From assembly GCA_025765595.1 (NCBI GenBank), contig JAIVFH010000001.1:310001-374000 (forward strand): a stretch of 64,000 nt of DNA, read 5' to 3'. Under the pieces are notes generated by a model. That model did not search any database, had not been told where the DNA came from, and was given only the letters and a program-made list of their open reading frames with translations. This document shows, piece by piece, positions 41,655-52,799 of the stretch (within the stretch, counting starts at the first letter, position 1; each line of letters begins with the position of its first letter). The position numbers and the translations under genes are program-made. This stretch comes from Obelidium mucronatum (lineage: Eukaryota > Chytridiomycota > Chytridiomycetes > Chytridiales > Chytriomycetaceae).

Positions 41655-42812
41655 TTATTGAAACTCATATCTCAATGTGTGTTTGAAATTTGCCGCGATT
41701 TCCTGATCAATAATTGCGACGATGTTTCCCTTACTCTTGCCTTGTTTGACGTATTCCAGCGCTTTATCAATGTGGTCCACGTCAACAACAGCCTCCACAA
41801 AAGGATCGATTTTCCCTTGGTCCAAGTATCCAACCAACGTAATCAAATCCTTTGCAAAAACTTCCGGTTTCTTTTCTTTTTCCAGGATAACTCCAAAGAA
41901 AGAAGTCTTCTTGTTGGAAAAGACATTCAAGTTCTTGATTAATTGTCCTGCCAATGGGCCAACTAGCCCGCCACCGCCGGTGTCCCCATATCCAAGCAAC
42001 TCACTAGGAACGTTACAAGCAAGACACGCGTAGCTACGCCCCAAGTTATCCCCTCCAACACCATCAAAAGCAACGCGAACTCCCGTTGCAGAGCTATTCT
42101 GCTCCTTCAGGATCCTGGCAACCCCTTCCTCAAACTTTTCGGCGCGATAGTCAATTGGGAGTCCACCGCGCTGCTTGACAAAGTCCATTTTTGCGGCCGA
42201 GCAAGTCCCAATCACTTTCACACCTGGGTACTCGAGGTGGATTAATTCCATCAAGGCTGTACCCACACCTCCCGCAATACTGTGAACAAGTACAAAGTCC
42301 CCGGAGTTCATGGGGACGCTGATCTTGTTGAGCATTTGTTTGGCGGTTGTGGTGTTGAGAATCAAGGATGTGAGTTGGGCGAGGTTGATGCTAGAGGTAT
42401 TATCTTCAGCAGCGTTTGACGGGAATCTGGAGATTGGAAACGGGACCTTGACGATACTCTTCAGAGGGTTCTTTGTGGGCTGGATGGAATGAGTTGCCCA
42501 TCCACCAATCGAGTTCATGCAAGCAACAAGGTCTCCCTTTTGGAGGGGAGGGCAGCCGCGTGGGTAAGGGTTTTTACTTTCTGGGCCAAGAGCTTCGACG
42601 ACTCCGATGAATGAGTATCCAGGTGTAATGGGGGCCGGATAGCTTCGGAAATAAGATCCCTCGACGATTTTGGCATCGGTAAAGGAGATGATCGCAGAAA
42701 AGTGGCGAAGTAAGGCAGTGTCGGGAGCCAGTTGGGTAGCATCAAGTTGTGGCAGCTTGGCCAAGTTTAAAGCGTTCAAGCCTCCGACTTTTGTAGCTGT
42801 CCAGTGCTTCAT
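41655..42812 (-). CDS. Zinc-independent MDR oxidoreductase (quinone reductase-like)
   Basis: About 385 residues from MKHWTATKVGGLNALN; upstream in-frame Mets exist to 43076 but the sequence there is not domain-like. The N-terminal GroES-like half has TPGYSFIGVVEALGPES and LQKGDLVACM. The Rossmann half has GDFVLVHSIAGGVGTALMEL (glycine-rich NAD(P)-binding turn), VIGTCSAAKMDFVKQ, IDYR and GVRVAFDGVGGDN. The structural and catalytic zinc cysteines of alcohol dehydrogenases are absent, so it is likely an NADPH-dependent quinone/enone reductase. The substrate is unknown. Confidence 0.82.
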   Translation of the reverse strand: MKHWTATKVGGLNALNLAKLPQLDATQLAPDTALLRHFSAIISFTDAKIVEGSYFRSYPAPITPGYSFIGVVEALGPESKNPYPRGCPPLQKGDLVACMNSIGGWATHSIQPTKNPLKSIVKVPFPISRFPSNAAEDNTSSINLAQLTSLILNTTTAKQMLNKISVPMNSGDFVLVHSIAGGVGTALMELIHLEYPGVKVIGTCSAAKMDFVKQRGGLPIDYRAEKFEEGVARILKEQNSSATGVRVAFDGVGGDNLGRSYACLACNVPSELLGYGDTGGGGLVGPLAGQLIKNLNVFSNKKTSFFGVILEKEKKPEVFAKDLITLVGYLDQGKIDPFVEAVVDVDHIDKALEYVKQGKSKGNIVAIIDQEIAANFKHTLRYEFQ

Positions 42813-43130
42813 ATTTTGTGATGTGTTGTCTGCATAGCTTAATCTTGGCAGTTTTATACTTGTTTTTGATCCATTAGATTTCATTTGAATTGGATGAGTC
42901 AGCGACGTAAGCCAGAAAATAGAAAATCGTGTGGAAGTGCTACAGGAAAAATTGGTCTTCGCATCGTCATGCCAAACAAAGCTCAAGGACAAAGTAGCTC
43001 CTCGCCATTTGCCGGTCCAGATTGAATACAACGGCGAAAGGTGATTAAGGCTGAACTCGATTGCAAAAGATGCCAACGGTATTCAAAGAACGTGCAAAGA
43101 GCACAGCAAACAGTTAACGACTAAAAGAAA

Positions 43131-43289
43131 ATGCGGTCTTTGGCCTCCGACTTGGCTAGAAGGAATAGTATGCTTGGCTTCAAGGGGTATGAATGGGAGT
43201 TTTCGCCCATCATCAAGACCGAGAACGGCTTCCACTTAATTACGGTCGACAAGAAGGCATTGTGGCAGTCGGCATCTCATTTCAATTAA
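43131..43289 (+). pseudogene. Relic of a parvulin C-terminal half
   Basis: A 52-codon open frame beginning MRSLASDLARRNSMLG. The end, EFSPIIKTENGFHLITVDKK, matches the last strand-helix-strand of a PpiC domain and aligns with SPVISTKFGYHLVILTKK in the complete gene that starts ten bases downstream. The catalytic front half is missing, so it is best read as the remnant of a tandem duplicate. Alternatively it may be an upstream exon, but its position before the real start and its C-terminal homology argue against that. Confidence 0.6.
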
Positions 43290-43298
43290 AACCCAAAA

Positions 43299-43811
43299 AT
43301 GGATGCAGAATTCGTTGAACAAATCAAGACTTCTCTTGCACCTCTCCTCAAGTTTCTGGCGTATCTCGAACCAATTCACGAAGTTTTACGGCAGCAAGTC
43401 GTTGGGCCTTTGAACGGATACACAGCCATCGTGCTTGGTATTCAGTTGATCTTGCAACTCAGAAAACTGTTTGTTGCCAACGGCAACGACTCGGAGAGCA
43501 AAGATGATGGCAACAAAGCCGCCAAAGCAACTGCCAGTCACATTCTCGTGAAGACTGAGGCGAAGATCAAGGAGCTTGAGGCTATTCTGATGAAGGAACC
43601 AGAGCGTTTTGTTCCATTGGCTTTAAAACACTCCATTTGTCCATCAGCAGAGTATGGCGGATCACTGGGCTCCTTTCCAAGAGGTCTAATGGCTAAAGAA
43701 CTTGAAGCGTACTGCTTTGACCCGGAAACCAAGGAGAACGTTGTTTCGCCAGTGATCTCAACAAAGTTTGGATACCACTTGGTCATCCTCACCAAGAAGC
43801 CTGATGTTTAA
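43299..43811 (+). CDS. Membrane-anchored parvulin-type peptidyl-prolyl isomerase
   Basis: A single exon of 170 residues. An N-terminal helical region with one hydrophobic segment (YTAIVLGIQLILQL) precedes the PpiC/parvulin domain: ASHILVKTEAKIKELEAIL, RFVPLALKHSICPSAEYGGS, LGSFPRGLMAKELEAYCFD, then SPVISTKFGYHLVIL. There is no WW domain, so it is not a Pin1 orthologue. A hydrophobic anchor on a parvulin suggests an organelle or ER membrane location (inference). It catalyses proline cis-trans isomerisation. Confidence 0.85.
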   Translation: MDAEFVEQIKTSLAPLLKFLAYLEPIHEVLRQQVVGPLNGYTAIVLGIQLILQLRKLFVANGNDSESKDDGNKAAKATASHILVKTEAKIKELEAILMKEPERFVPLALKHSICPSAEYGGSLGSFPRGLMAKELEAYCFDPETKENVVSPVISTKFGYHLVILTKKPDV

Positions 43812-43932
43812 ATAAATTCTGCTGATTCGATCCAGTATGTAACCTTCGTATTGATAGCTGCAATAAAAGGACTTTTTCCGTCATCTATTTGTTTACTTAG
43901 AAACCGCCGATAATGTTTTTATTAACTCTTGA

Positions 43933-45610
43933 TTACAACTGAAACTTGCTTTCATCCACCTCCAACTTCTCATGTAAATACTCCTTTTTGCCCACTCCAT
44001 AATCAAGTGTGCACTGCCCTTGCCCATGCAATCGGAACTTGTAAATCAATAATCCTTCCAGACCGACAGGGCCTCTTGCGTGAGTTTTGTTTGTACTCAC
44101 GCCAATCTCGGCTCCGAACCCAAACCTAAAACCATCTGCGAATCGAGTACTCGCATTCCAAAACACATCTGCGCTATCAACACTGCGCATGAATTGATCA
44201 GCGTGGTCTGCGTTTGAAGTGATGATTGCATCCGTGTGGTGCGACCCGTGACTATTAATGTGACTGATGGCATCCTCAACACTTGAAACTGCACATACTG
44301 CGAGGATGGTGTCGAGGAACTCTGTTGTAAAGTCTTCCTCAGTGGCTTCACTGATAAGCTTGTTTGTCTCCTTCTCTTCAGAAGTCAAGAGGTTGTACAG
44401 GGACGCGTCAAGTCGGAGTTGAATGTTTGCAAGTGTGAGTCTAGAGATGAGTGAGCGGAAGAAGGGGGTTTTGAGGTGCGAGTAGTGGAGAAGGAGGGTC
44501 TCTGTGCTGTTGCATGCACTAGGGTAGCTGGTTTTAGCGTCAATGAGTACGCGGATAGCCATTTCGGTATCCAGGGTTTCATCGAAATAGGTTGTGCAGA
44601 TTCCATCGGCGTGGCCGAGTACAGGGATTCGTGTATTTCCTTGTACGTGTCTTGAAAGAATTCAAATGAGACGGAGAAAAAAGAGGCTGCAGAATACTTT
44701 TGATGTACCTGACCAAAGCGTTTGATCCTCTTGGAATAACTAAATCCACATATCGATCCATCTTCAACAGTGTATCAATGGCAGTTCTCGACTCCACAAG
44801 ACAGACAGCATCCTTGCTAACATTTGAGTCCGGAGAAGATAAAGCTTCGGCAATAATCCGATGCAAAATTGCATTTGAATACTGTGCTTCCTTTCCACCT
44901 TTTAAAACATTGGGTAAATAAATTAGGATGGAAAGAGATTCAAGATTTTGCCACCTTTGAGAATCACTGCATTCCCACTTTTGATTGCCAATGAAGCAAT
45001 ATTCACAACAACTTCGGGTCTCGCCTCGAAAATAATTAAGACAACACCAATTGGACAAGCGACGCGGAATAAATCAAGACCAGTATCCAACCTATTATAA
45101 TTTCCAGTTGTTTTTTGAGGGAATTTTTTTTATGATGGTTGTTGGAGCAATGGTAAGTTGATCTGAGTGAGATAAAGTGCTTATCTAAACATTGAGATAA
45201 AAACCTTGTTGCGAGGCTAGTTTTCCCAACTGGATCTTCCATCTTTTCAATGTCCAAAACACCTTGAAGCATGCTTTCGAACTTGTCTTTTGTGGACAGA
45301 TCGAGGCGCTTGATGAGCTGCTTCGACAGGTTGTTTTTAGCAGCAGCCTGAGTGTTGATGCAGTGTTACCAAACCAATACCAACAAACACAGTATTCAAT
45401 TAAATGAAATAATACCTCCAAGTCTTTCTTGTTTTCCTCCAGAATCAAAGCAGAGTTTTCCTTCAGTTTCCTGTGAATTTCCCGCAGTGCCGCGTTTCGA
45501 ACCCCGCCGGTTGCAGTTTGCAGTTTAAGGGCGGCACCTCGTGCCGCAACCGCAAGTGATGTTATTTGTTCGTCGTCGTCGATTTCAAGTTTGCGTTTTT
45601 GCTGCGTCAT
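43933..45610 (-). CDS. PRO2: Glutamate-5-semialdehyde dehydrogenase (gamma-glutamyl phosphate reductase)
   Basis: Reduces gamma-glutamyl phosphate with NADPH, the second step of proline synthesis, in the cytosol. At least five exons. In order: [116 protein letters not shown] (catalytic Cys region), and [20 protein letters not shown]. It starts with [15 protein letters not shown]. Length about 455 residues, normal for the family. Intron borders were set by family continuity and are approximate. Confidence 0.9.
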
Positions 45611-45680
45611 TTTTTATAAAAAATTTGCTTTGTCTCCCAACCAAAAATTCAGAACTGTTTTATTTTGTAAGATAATTCCT

Positions 45681-48143
45681 TCAACCAAAAGTGGCAATTG
45701 CGTCAGCCAAATCATGCGACGCTGCAGCAAAGTTGATTGGCTCCAAACTCTGTCCCTGAACACGCAGACGGCCTTCGTCCTAAGAGGCAAAGCAATGTCA
45801 AAGTCAGAAAAAACAACAGGAGGCTTAATTCTTACCCCGAAGTTCTCCACTTTGCAATTGGCACGAACTGTTACTTGCTTCCACAAAGCCGCTTGCACAA
45901 TCGCATTGAACCGGTCCTCATCCGTTTCCTAATAATCCCCATAAGTATGCATGACAACGGAATCATGAAGATCTTATAAAAACCTGAATCGCCTGCAGCT
46001 CATTCGCACTCACACCCAACAAAGTTTCCGCAGTGTCATTAAAGAATGAAATCCACTGTTCACCAGAAGCATCAATTGTCTTACAACTCATCATGTATCT
46101 GTACTTGGGACTGGGGAACGCTTTCTGACACTTTTCGCATCTCCACCCCGAATCTGCTTCCACAACCTTCTTCTGGCAGCCTTCGCTTTGACATGCCGGG
46201 TACCACAAACGGTCGGCTTTGATGAATGCCACAGTAACACGGAGTGACAGCCAGTCGGCCTTAAAACGAGAACAGTCAGCAAATATCTTTCAACCATATA
46301 ATCAAGGCGCACCTTTTCTCCATGTCCCAAATTCTCTTCTGCAATCTTACTAATCAGCTTAACTCCAAGAATACCTGTAACCCTCTCGCCACCTCCTCCT
46401 CCAGAACCACTGCCAGTACTACTAACCAATCCACCCTTTACACCTTGGCTGAGCCACCAGCCCTTTACTCCGTGAACCTCTCGGCAATCAACTCCTTCCA
46501 ACAAACTAGCCCCCATCGCAACACTTAAGCTACGACCGCCAAAGTCACCCACCCTCAAACCCTTCATTACGTATACAGGGTTCAAACTCCCATCGGTGGA
46601 AGGTGGCAAATCCGCAAAGGACTCCGCCTGCGCACCCCAGAGGGTGAGTCGACAGCTGTGTCCGGATTCATCTGCGATTGTTACATCGCGCTTGGAAAGC
46701 TGTTTCCCAGCTTTGGTAGTGAGTGAAGAGACAGGGTTCACTTCAGTGACAACAGCAACAACATCTGTTTTCAGGATAAAACAACATTTAAGCAACAAAA
46801 AAAAAAAAAAAAGTAGAACAAACCAATCATGGCATCCTTCTCATGCTCTCCAAGTTGATCCAACATAACCCGGCGGAAATGGACTTGAGGCGCTGCCGCC
46901 CCATCGTTACACTAGGGGGTATAGACGTAAGTGAGTGAATTCAGAAAGGTAAATGGCAGAATTAGAGCTCGTTACCTCTGTAACCATGCTCCCCAAATCA
47001 AGAGTCATCTCGTAGTCGTTATTCACACCCCCACTAAACTGCTTATTTGCAATCTTGATGGCAGCTTTACTCACATAATACACCTTGTTGATCACAAGCA
47101 TATCGTAGAATTGAGTCACGACATCATTGAATCCTGTGGCACGGATTTCACCCTTAATGATGTCCGAACAAGTGTTAGAGCTTCGCAATTAAAACACACA
47201 ACATTTACTTACACTGTCATCACCAAACGTGACACTAAACAGCTGCCCAGGACCTTTGGCGTTATTGTATGTGCGAATATCGCTCTTATTGACAACACGT
47301 GCACGGATAGTCCACCTGCCAAAGTCGTTAGTGGGATTTTTTGTCTGCTTTGATTTGCTACGTACTTGTTTTGGTATGGACTCAAACTCTTGATGGGGAA
47401 TACAGCAACATCTGACGCATTCGATTGATGCGGTTGAGCGTGTTGGCGCTGCTGTTGTTGCTGCATTGCTGGCCGTTGTTGTTGAAACTGTTGGTTGTGT
47501 TGGGGAGCAGAAGGTGCGGCCTGTTGGTAAGGCTGCTGTTGTTGTTTCTGTTGTTGATGAGCGGGTTGTTGTTGGTTGTAAAATTGCTGAGGCTGCTGTT
47601 GGTGTTGCTGCTGTTGGGGAGGCGCGGCATTGTTCGTGGGGGGAGGACCTTGAATATCCATGCCTGGATTGCCGATTCGCTCACAATTAGTGACTCCTGG
47701 ATTCAAGCACTCGATTTCAAGGATAATCAAGATACTATCGTGAATGGTGTAAATGCATTGTAACGCTACAACAGCAAAAATAGACGTACAGTTTTCCCGC
47801 GACTTGGTTACAGAGCAGTTTATTGACTTGGACAATCGAGTGTTTGACGATTGTTCCGTTCTCTGCGAGTGGGTTCAGTTGAGTTGCCAGCATGCCTAGA
47901 AAACCCCAAGGGTCGACGGAACAAGTCAACGAAAAGAACGTAAGGTTGAGTTTTGTTGCTTAAGTTTAAAGTACCCTGCATTCCGTGGTAGCCGTCAGAC
48001 AGAATGAGCTTCCATCTCTCTGGAGCACCAGGAGTTGTCTGGTTCATCTTCTTGACGTTAAGCACTTGCAAAACACACGGCGAGTCTTCGATTGCACCAT
48101 TTGCCAGTGCATAGATTCGACCAGTTGTGAGTGGAGAAGTCAT
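45681..48143 (-). CDS. RFA1: Replication protein A large subunit (RPA1/Rfa1)
   Basis: Single-stranded DNA binding protein of replication and repair. About nine exons. It starts [16 protein letters not shown], giving the DBD-F OB fold. A Gln/Pro-rich linker of about 80 residues (47400-47650) follows, unusually polyglutamine-rich. DBD-A begins near [12 protein letters not shown] and [20 protein letters not shown] contains [15 protein letters not shown] and [15 protein letters not shown] carries the zinc ribbon CQSEGC then WRCEKC. It ends LADAIATFG. The neighbouring array and repair gene XPA are functionally related only in the latter case. Confidence 0.92.
47400..47650 (-). repeat. CAG/CAA microsatellite encoding the RPA1 glutamine linker
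   Basis: On the minus strand, mixed CAA/CAG codons with interspersed Pro and His codons encode runs such as [18 protein letters not shown]. The run lies between the N-terminal OB fold and DBD-A of RPA1, a position that is a flexible linker in all eukaryotes. Confidence 0.85.
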
Positions 48144-48795
48144 TTCTGGAGTTTTTTTAATTTGTTGTTTGTCCGAACACAAAAGCAAACAGACTAAAAA
48201 GCTCTAAAAAGTAAACAAATAGAAAAAGACATGCAGTGTATGTCCCTCTGAATAACCCTTTCGTTCTTTTCATTCGTAGAAGCCACGTGTCCCTTTGTGT
48301 TTTTTTTCATATTTTTCAATATTTTTTTATTTTGTGACGAAAAAAAAAGCAGGTGAGACCTCCCCCCTCTCACTAGAGAGGCTCCACTAGGGAGAAGACC
48401 AGTGAGAGTGGCAAATTTGTGACCACCCAACCGACCCACCAGCAACCCAACACTCTGCCAACCACCACCGATCCCTCCTGCCAATCGTTCCACCAGTGAT
48501 CGATCTAACTACCAGATCAACTGGCTCTAATGAACTCCGCCCTCTCCTCCGCTTCTGCCCCCCTTCACTCCCTTCAAAATACTTGGAATTGTCCGAACTT
48601 CCGGACCAAAAAACGCAAACCCCGCTTGTCTCTCTCCCTCCCAAAAAAATAGAGTCAAAAATCATCCTTTTCACTTCTCTCTTGAAACCACACAACTTTC
48701 CTCCCCGTCAGTCTTTCACCAACAAAACTTCAACCAGTTTCTAAACAACTGCTCTTCTTCTTCCTTCATCAACTAGTCAAACTACTCAATCAAAG
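48144..48795. promoter_or_regulatory. Divergent promoter region between RPA1 and NHP6
   Basis: 650 bases separating two divergent start codons. The half next to the NHP6-like gene is rich in C and T on the plus strand (48520-48790), a typical fungal promoter pyrimidine tract. A palindrome-like stretch of short repeats (CCACCAG, ACCACC) occurs near 48440-48500. I see no gene. No specific factor site is claimed. Confidence 0.45.
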
Positions 48796-49379
48796 ATGCC
48801 GAGAGTGAGTGTTCTTTGTTTAAGTCCAGCTGACTCTTCAACTAACTGCGCTTCCGCTGTTTACAGGCCACTAAAGGAAAGGTCGCTAAATCTCCAAAGG
48901 CCAAGGCCAAGAAGGACCCAAACGCGCCAAAGAAGGCCCTCTCTGTGAGTGTTTCGTTGCTTGACGGGCGGGGAGACAATGACACTCAGTTTCTAAACTT
49001 CGGACATTCTTTGCACACACAACACCAACTTTAAACTCAGGCATACTTCCACTTTGCCGCTGACAACCGTGCCCGAATTAAGGAGGAAAACCCAAGCGCG
49101 ACTTTTGGTGAAATTGGAAAGATTCTGGGAGCCGAATGGAAAGAAGCGGACGAAGCAACAAAACAGGTATGACGTAACAGATTTTTGCAACTCTTTATTG
49201 ATGCTTTGTTGGTTTTTTAACCCCTTTTTGTATTCCCATTTTAGAAATACACTGCCCAGCAGGAGAAAGACAAGGCGCGTTACGTCAAGGAACTCGAAGC
49301 ATACAAGGAAGCACCTGCTGCTGCTGAAGATGATGAAGAAGCGGACGCTGATGCTGCTGCTGACGAAGATGACGAATGA
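48796..49379 (+). CDS. NHP6: Nhp6/HMGB-like single HMG-box protein
   Basis: Four exons with intact splice sites: 48796-48804, 48867-48944, 49041-49166 and 49245-49379, giving 115 residues. The first coding exon is only three codons. A basic lead (AKAKKDPNAPKKALSAYFHF) runs into the HMG box (ADNRARIKEENPSATFGEIG, KILGAEWKEADEATKQKYTA). The tail is acidic (AAAEDDEEADADAAADEDDE), as in animal HMGB1 rather than yeast Nhp6, which has none. It bends DNA and assists chromatin remodelling and FACT. Confidence 0.92.
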
Positions 49380-49524
49380 ATAATTGTCCTCTAGTCTATT
49401 TTTCTTTTGTGATTCGTATTATTTCTTAATGTTTATCTGTTTTGCGTTCTTTTGTAATCAAGAAAGGATGTGTTGCTTGGGGATTTAATTTGTTTCTTTC
49501 TTTTTTTTCTTCTATTTTCTCTGA

Positions 49525-51041
49525 ATGGGCAAAAAAGAGACTGGCGATGCAGACAGATTTCTTGCATCGATTGGGATCAATACCCTCGATGATGAAGTAG
49601 ATAGCCCTGGTTAGTTCGCAGAGTATTTTCAATGGGGTGGGGTGCTGAGGTCACTCCCTCATCCAGTGTCAAAAGCTGTTGCCGATCAAGTCAAGAAAGA
49701 CTCACCACTCCTCGTGAAAAACCTTACAACTCTCGCGGAAAGCATCAAATCAACAAAACGGAAATTATGCGCACTGCAGCAGCTTCTTTCTGGCTCCAAG
49801 TTACCGACCTCAAAAGGTGTATCGTTGCTCGAAGTCAAACTGCATAGTCTCCTATCGTACCTCACCCACCTTTCCTTCTTTATTCTCTTGAAATTGAACG
49901 GAGTGTCGACCGCAGAGGGCCATGGCTCTGTAGATCGCTTGATTGAGTTGCGAGTCGTCTTGGAAAAGATGAAGCCCATTGAAGCAAAGCTCAAATACCA
50001 GATTGATAAAGTAGTCAAGGCTGCAAACGAGGCAGATGGTGGAAGTGGAGCTAGTTCAAAGAATACTCCGGGATCCATTGTTGGGTGGGAGGGCGAAGTT
50101 GACGATTCCAAACGAGGAAGTGGGGGTGCTGGATTGACGGATTATGAGCTCCAAGCAGCGGGTGTTGCAGATCCTTTGCAGTTTAAACCGAACCCAATGA
50201 ACTTGGTGGGCGCAATGGCGTGTAAGTATCCTTTAGTCTGTTACAAAAGCATACGTTCCTGATTCTAATCAATATACACCCTTAGTAAAAGACACGTCTG
50301 CAACGGTCGCAAATGAATCTGAACAGGGAGTCTATCGTCCACCTAAAATTGCACCTGTAAAATACTCTGAAGAATCCCGCTCTTCAAAGAGCAAACTCTC
50401 CAACCAAACCCGAGAATCCCTCTCCAAATCACGTCTCTTCCGGGATATGCGTGAAACTTTTGATAATTCGCGTCCAGAGCAGGTTACTTCTCATGGAACT
50501 GGCTACGGCCTCCGTGAAATCAGAGATGCCAAAGATGAAGAATTGGAGAAAATTGAAGAGTTTGAGTTGGATAATTATCAGAGATTGGGTGCTACCAAAG
50601 ATCGGAATAAGAGAGAAAAGGCTGCAATGCGACGGAGTGGTACCAGTGGAATCGTTGATGAAATGGAGGTTGGTACCAGACAACACGTTCTCTTTATCCT
50701 TTTTCCTAACTTTCAATGAATTTATTCTTTGTTAGAACTTGGAAACTGACTTTCTGCATATGGAATCTTTGGACCGTGCTGTCGCTTTTGACGATCGTCA
50801 ACGATACGGGGCTGGAGGAGTCTTGGCAAAGAGGAACATCCGCGCCGAGCAAATGTTTTCTGGAGCTCCAGCAGAAGATGATGAAGAAGGATTGGGTCGG
50901 AAAAAGAGGAGAGTGTACACAGGTGCCGACGATTTGCTCAGTCATATGGCCACCCATCGTTCCAGCAAAACTGGTTATGATAAGACACTAAGAAACATGA
51001 CTCGGCCAAAGGGAAAAGGAAAAGCGAAAGGGAAAAAATAA
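49525..51041 (+). CDS. LCP5: Lcp5/neuroguidin-like U3 snoRNP protein (Sas10/Utp3/C1D family)
   Basis: Exons 49525-49609, 49667-50221, 50286-50668 and 50736-51041, all in phase. The start MGKKETGDADRFLASIG was found by splicing across a 57-nt intron; without it the second exon has no ATG. The N-terminal half carries the Sas10/C1D helical domain (LLVKNLTTLAESIKSTKRKL, RLIELRVVLEKMKPIEAKLK, YQIDKVVKAA). The middle has DPLQFKPNPMNL and VYRPPKIAPVKY, both family hallmarks. The C-terminus is Lys/Gly-rich. It acts in 18S rRNA processing in the nucleolus. Confidence 0.86.
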
Positions 51042-51182
51042 TTGGCGATCTGTCATCCAATATATTCAGTTCGATATTTTACTTCGTTTAGTACACGTAC
51101 TTAATTCAAGAACAATTAACAAGTTATATCAGTTGAAAATGAAGAAAAATCCAATCGTATCTTACAAATCAAACCGGTCCCA

Positions 51183-52361
51183 TCAATCACATTTTTCCCA
51201 CACAACACACGGACTCCCAAAAAAACTATCACATTCTCCAAACCTTACCTTCCACCCAATCGCACCCAGCTCCTCAATCCACTGGTATCCACCTTCATCC
51301 AACACCTCAAAAGACACCCTCTTCAAATTCTTCATGAACGGTAACTTGTCAATTACCTTCCTCGAGCAATTCATCTCCAAATCGAAGCGAAATTCAATCC
51401 CCTTTAAATTCTGGAACTCTTCTAACCGGTCCGCTACTTCTTCATCAAATTGTGATGGATCAAAACACCGCCAAAACTCGGCTTGTCTGCCAACATTTGA
51501 TTCGGCAATCGCCAACATATCTCCGGTGTTCTCCATGGACGGCAAGTCAAGCATACGAATCGCGAGAGTTTTGACCGTGTGTTTAACTTGTTGCAGCTGC
51601 TGGTTTTGAAGGTTTTCAATCCAGGTAAGAATATCGAGATATGAATCGTTTCGTCTGTTTGTTGTTGATATAGCTGCTGGAACTCGGAAATACTCGTCTG
51701 CGCTCTCGGCGCCAATATACAAGTCAATCACACGTGGTAACAAGTCTGTCATGGATTCTAGGTGTTGTATTGAATACGCTTGGACTTTGGCGACTCCATT
51801 ATACCGCGTCAAGAGACGGGTAAGGTTTGCAATGACAGATAAATCGCGGGACGAAAGGAATAAAGGTGGGCCGGGTGGACCCTTCAATGCAGTTGTATCG
51901 TTGGAGGGGCATGGATTGTTGTTCACTTGGTGAAACTCCACAGGGAACCAGAATGTGGGCCAGATTCGGCTTATTCCCAAAAAAGGAAAGGCTCTCGCGG
52001 TTTCAATGATAGCAGAGCGCAATTTGTGGAGGGACGGAATTGCTTGACAGAGCGGAAGAATTGTTTCGGACGTTGTGTAGCAGACAATTCGGCTCATTGC
52101 TTCAGGTGGAAGCGACTCGAAGATGCAATTGTGTGGATTGCTCGTCAAGGAGGTGTTGCCATTCGTTCTATTGTCTACTAATTTGGGTGACTGAAGGACA
52201 ATTCCATGTTCTTGTAAAAGCGCCAGACTTGCGTCAAGCTCGGATTTCAATGCTGTAATTTGTGCCGAGCATGGTGTAGTTGTATCATTTCCTGTGGTGT
52301 GGCAACAACAGGATCTATGGTTTGGATCAGCAGCTGGTGCGCGTGGGTTGTAATCCACCAT
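51183..52361 (-). CDS. F-box protein of the lineage-specific family, member 2
   Basis: A single exon of 392 residues from MVDYNPRAPAADPNHRSCCC, chosen because member 1 also opens with a Cys-rich segment and coiled coil (AQITALKSELDASLALLQEH). F-box: SLPPEAMSRIVCYTTSETIL, IPSLHKLRSA. Family block: IWPTFWFPVEF, then YNGVAKVQAYSIQHLESMTD and LLPRVIDLYIG. Ending WKVRFGECDSFFGSPCVVWE parallels WNCVVWEKK in member 1. Likely SCF substrate adaptor. It faces the start-side of the kinase gene at 52.8 kb across a 440-base AT-rich spacer. Confidence 0.75.
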   Translation of the reverse strand: MVDYNPRAPAADPNHRSCCCHTTGNDTTTPCSAQITALKSELDASLALLQEHGIVLQSPKLVDNRTNGNTSLTSNPHNCIFESLPPEAMSRIVCYTTSETILPLCQAIPSLHKLRSAIIETARAFPFLGISRIWPTFWFPVEFHQVNNNPCPSNDTTALKGPPGPPLFLSSRDLSVIANLTRLLTRYNGVAKVQAYSIQHLESMTDLLPRVIDLYIGAESADEYFRVPAAISTTNRRNDSYLDILTWIENLQNQQLQQVKHTVKTLAIRMLDLPSMENTGDMLAIAESNVGRQAEFWRCFDPSQFDEEVADRLEEFQNLKGIEFRFDLEMNCSRKVIDKLPFMKNLKRVSFEVLDEGGYQWIEELGAIGWKVRFGECDSFFGSPCVVWEKCD

Positions 52362-52799
52362 TTTTACCCCTAAAAATTTGTTACGTAAAGAGCACCAGGT
52401 TGTAAAAAAGTGTAGAGATACAAGCCAAGAAGAGCCAAATTGATGACATTTTTTCATTTTCATTGTCCGTGAGTTAAAATTGCTCGTTTATTTCCAGAAA
52501 GCAGGAGTGTCTTAATTTTTGTTTTTCCCCTTGCCATCAGGTGTCTTTCATTGTAATTATTCTTTTAATAATTCATTTTCTATTCTTAGTGTGTGCATTT
52601 GCGTTTTTATGCTTTGTATTTTTATGATGAAATTCATTTATCCTGTGGCTTCGCAGTCAGCCGAAATGTCTTCACATGCAGATTGATGTCTCTCTCTATT
52701 CTATTTTAATGAATGCAATATTTTGTTTGCGAATGAATGTATTGATTTCTGTGAACAGCTGGATCTGATTTGAGTTGTGTTGAGATTTCGATTTATTAT
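52362..52799. other. Gene-free AT-rich spacer
   Basis: About 440 bases between the start of F-box member 2 and the stop of the third kinase, both on the minus strand. T-rich, with no open frame of note, no repeat and no RNA gene recognised. It presumably carries the kinase 3' end signals and the F-box promoter. Confidence 0.45.

Noticed and set aside
47425..47763. Leucine-rich plus-strand frame
   Set aside because: It is the antisense of the RPA1 CAG/CAA tract; Leu runs are the expected shadow.
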